Below, in pieces: positions 62,277 to 64,000 of a stretch of 64,000 nucleotides of DNA. Source of the DNA: PALSA-1003 sp963791945 (GTDB taxonomy: Bacteria > Pseudomonadota > Gammaproteobacteria > Burkholderiales > Casimicrobiaceae); assembly GCA_963791945.1 (NCBI GenBank), contig CAWBUD010000002.1:3534001-3598000 (forward strand), given 5' to 3'. Within the stretch, counting starts at the first letter, position 1; every line of letters starts with the position of its first letter. Below the pieces are notes generated by a model. The model had not been told where the DNA came from. It saw only the letters and a program-made list of their open reading frames with translations, and made no database searches. Made by a program: the position numbers and the translations under genes.

Positions 62277-63668
62277 TTACTGACGAACAGGATCCACGGC
62301 GTGCCGATCACCAGATACACGGCCATGAACGCGATGGTGGTGAGAAGCCCGAGCTTGTAGAGCTCGCCCTGTTTGAGATAACCGCTCGCCACGAAGATGA
62401 TGTTCTGGCTTCCGCCCTGCGGGGTGATCACCGAGAAGTAGCTGCTCGCGAAGAGCAGGCCTGGGGCCATCAGCGGCGCCGGCACCCCACCGCGAATGCC
62501 GACATCGAGGAAGACGGCAAGCAGCGCCAGCATCTGCGAGGTCTGGCTCACGAAAAAGTAGTGGAGGCCGACGTACATGGCAATCAGGGTGATGTACAGG
62601 GTCGGCCATGACAGGCCGCCCAGGCGCGCGGCAAGGCGCTCGCCCACATAGCCCATGAAGCCGAGCTCGTTCAGCTCCGCGCTCAGGACGAACAGGACCG
62701 CGAGCCAGAGGAAGGTCGCCAGCGTGTCGCCCTGCTGGGCGATATCGTCGAGCGTGAGCACGCCCGTCACCAGCAGCGTGCCGAACCCCATGAACGCGAC
62801 GGCGGCACTGTTGAGATGCAGCGCATTGCCGAACACCCAGCCGGCGACCATTACCACGAAGGTCACGGCGGTGATCCACTCGTGTCGCGACATCGTTCCC
62901 ATGCCGGCGAGGTCCTTGCGTGCCGCCGCGGGGGCTTCGGGCGTCGCCCCGACGCCGGGCGAAAGGATCTTCGAAACGAGCAGCGGCAGCATGAGGATCG
63001 CGATGAGCGTTGGTACCGAGGAGGCGAGAAGCCAGCTTCCGAAGCCGATCTCGACCCCGATTTTCTGTGCGATCTGCAACCCCGATCGGGTTGCAGGAGG
63101 TGGCCGTGAGCCAGAGGGCGGAGGAGACCGCGAGGCTCGCCATCGTGCAGCCCAGCCGCCGTCCCTCGGGGTCGTCGGGTTCGGAGCCCGCGCCCTTGGC
63201 TACGGACAGCACGATCGGGAAGAGCACCCCACCGCGCGCCGTGTTGCTGGGGAACGCAGGCGCGATGGCCGCGTCGGTCAGCACGATCCTGTAGGCAAGA
63301 CCGAGCGGGGAGCCGCCGAAGCGGCTCACCATCAATAGGCTGATCCGCCGGCCGAGCCCCGACTTCACCACGGCCTGCGCAACGATGAAGGCGATGACGA
63401 CGAGCAGGACGCTGTTATTGGCGAAGCCGGAGAAGGCCTGTGCCGGCGTGATCGTCCCGGTGAGAACGACGGCCCCGACGGCGATCATTGAGGCCGTGAG
63501 GAGCGGGAAGGAGCCCAGGAGCACGCACGCGATGGCTGCGACGAAAGCCGCGAACAGGTGCCACGCCGGCGCCGTGAGGCCGGCCGGCACCGGGGTAAAC
63601 CAGATGGCGATGGCGATCGCGATCGCGAAAGGCGCGGCGCGCTTCAGGAGCAAACCGGGCGCGATCAT
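62273..63668 (-). pseudogene. DASS (SLC13-type) dicarboxylate carrier with a +1 frameshift
   Basis: From ATG 63666-63668 the frame encodes MIAPGLLLKRAAPFAIAIAI, FIVAQAVVKSGLGRRISLLM and ALWLTATSCNPIG, the first half of a DASS carrier including its SNT-like loop. At a run of four C (63080-63083, G on the coding strand) the frame shifts. The rest continues in another frame as LQIAQKIGVEIGFGSWLLAS up to ITPQGGSQNIIFVASGYLKQ and FVSN, the complete second half. One base too many in the run explains everything. It could be a real mutation or a sequencing error. Overlaps the flanking genes by 4 bp at both ends. Confidence 0.83.
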
Positions 63669-64000
63669 TTGGATACGCCGCCCGCGTCCGGCTGGCCGAG
63701 CCGAACCCGACCCTTCAGATCGACGGCGCGTCCCTGGATCGAGCCATCCTCGGCCTCGATCACGGATTGCCAGGAGAACTCATAGGAGCCCGTCACGCCG
63801 GTATACCGTCCCGTACCACCCAGCAACGTTCCCGTGATGCGGTTTCGCGCCGCGGTGCCCTCGCCCTTGAGTTCACTGAACACCTGGTCGCCGTGCTCGT
63901 CGGTCCAGACGCTTCGGCCATACATACCCGTTCCGCTGTCGACGAGCCCGATCACCTCCGAGCGAAATCCGACGCCCGGGCGCCCCGGCCCCGCGAGCAG
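63665..64000 (-). CDS. Partial gene for a beta-rich protein, 5' end outside the window
   Basis: The last 111 codons are visible; the frame is open to the right edge. The sequence is strand-rich: MYGRSVWTDEHGDQVFSELK, TLLGGTGRYTGVTGSYEFSW, GSIQGRAVDLKGRVRLGQPD. The 'G..LGGTG.Y.GvtGsy' pattern recalls allene-oxide-cyclase-like barrels, but this is only a resemblance. Its stop overlaps the start of the DASS carrier gene (ATGA), so it is the upstream member of the operon. Confidence 0.6.
   Translation of the reverse strand: MLAGPGRPGVGFRSEVIGLVDSGTGMYGRSVWTDEHGDQVFSELKGEGTAARNRITGTLLGGTGRYTGVTGSYEFSWQSVIEAEDGSIQGRAVDLKGRVRLGQPDAGGVSK

Overview
The window reads as a high-GC proteobacterial chromosome segment, most likely betaproteobacterial. 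That is an inference from base composition, gene families (SulP, DctPQM TRAP, AsmA-like, PPK2, OprD, DUF4239) and insertion-sequence types; there is no rRNA or other phylogenetic marker here. Much of it is accessory DNA. It has been entered repeatedly by elements using the 3' end of a tRNA-Lys(CTT) gene and has since decayed: broken genes, IS fragments and att-like repeats sit between intact transport and catabolic operons.

Layout. 1-3432: a secreted protein running off the left edge, an AraC regulator, a collapsed secreted beta-propeller gene, the tail of an XRE antitoxin, and an IS21 remnant. 3733-6183: a bifunctional penicillin-binding protein whose last codons lie in an att-type repeat. 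6595-11583: a TetR repressor with paired operators, divergent from a four-gene operon (ABC ATPase, FtsX-type permease, LolA-like periplasmic protein, outer-membrane barrel) that looks like a complete inner-to-outer membrane lipophile export route. 12763-17140: a second, different ABC system (two FtsX/MacB-type permeases, one ATPase, one cysteine-less thioredoxin-like periplasmic protein) behind a CRP-like site, next to a Crp/Fnr gene with a replaced 5' end. 17203-19700: higBA toxin-antitoxin, a cluster of perfect hairpins, IS3-family copies.

19791-25950: a class I amidotransferase, a DctPQM TRAP transporter, a DHDPS-family lyase and a cupin, divergent from an IclR regulator. 26420-34357: a second regulon with a DHDPS-family enzyme, a polar amino-acid ABC transporter, a prolidase-type amidohydrolase, a P5C-reductase-like protein, a proline-racemase-superfamily enzyme with a Ser/Cys catalytic pair, and a GntR/FCD regulator. 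The 12-mer ATTGGATRCAAT occurs before both the first catabolic gene and the regulator gene, so the locus probably takes up and degrades proline or hydroxyproline compounds under one regulator.

35310-43437: att-like repeats, a 5'-truncated tyrosine integrase, and a 7.3 kb segment between two identical 45-bp tRNA-Lys 3' ends, holding a lytic transglycosylase, a lipoprotein hydrolase, a cyclase/HipA-like chimeric junction and an IS481 copy. 43702-64000: an AsmA-like giant, recombinase remnants, PPK2, DUF4239, a SulP permease, then a block bounded by a reversed PPK2 tail and a duplicated DUF4239 leader (containing a DUF1254 pseudogene, DUF4105, an alpha/beta hydrolase lipoprotein and a glycine-zipper protein), a TPR protein, and a final operon of OprD porin, AspT-type carrier, frameshifted DASS carrier and a partial gene.
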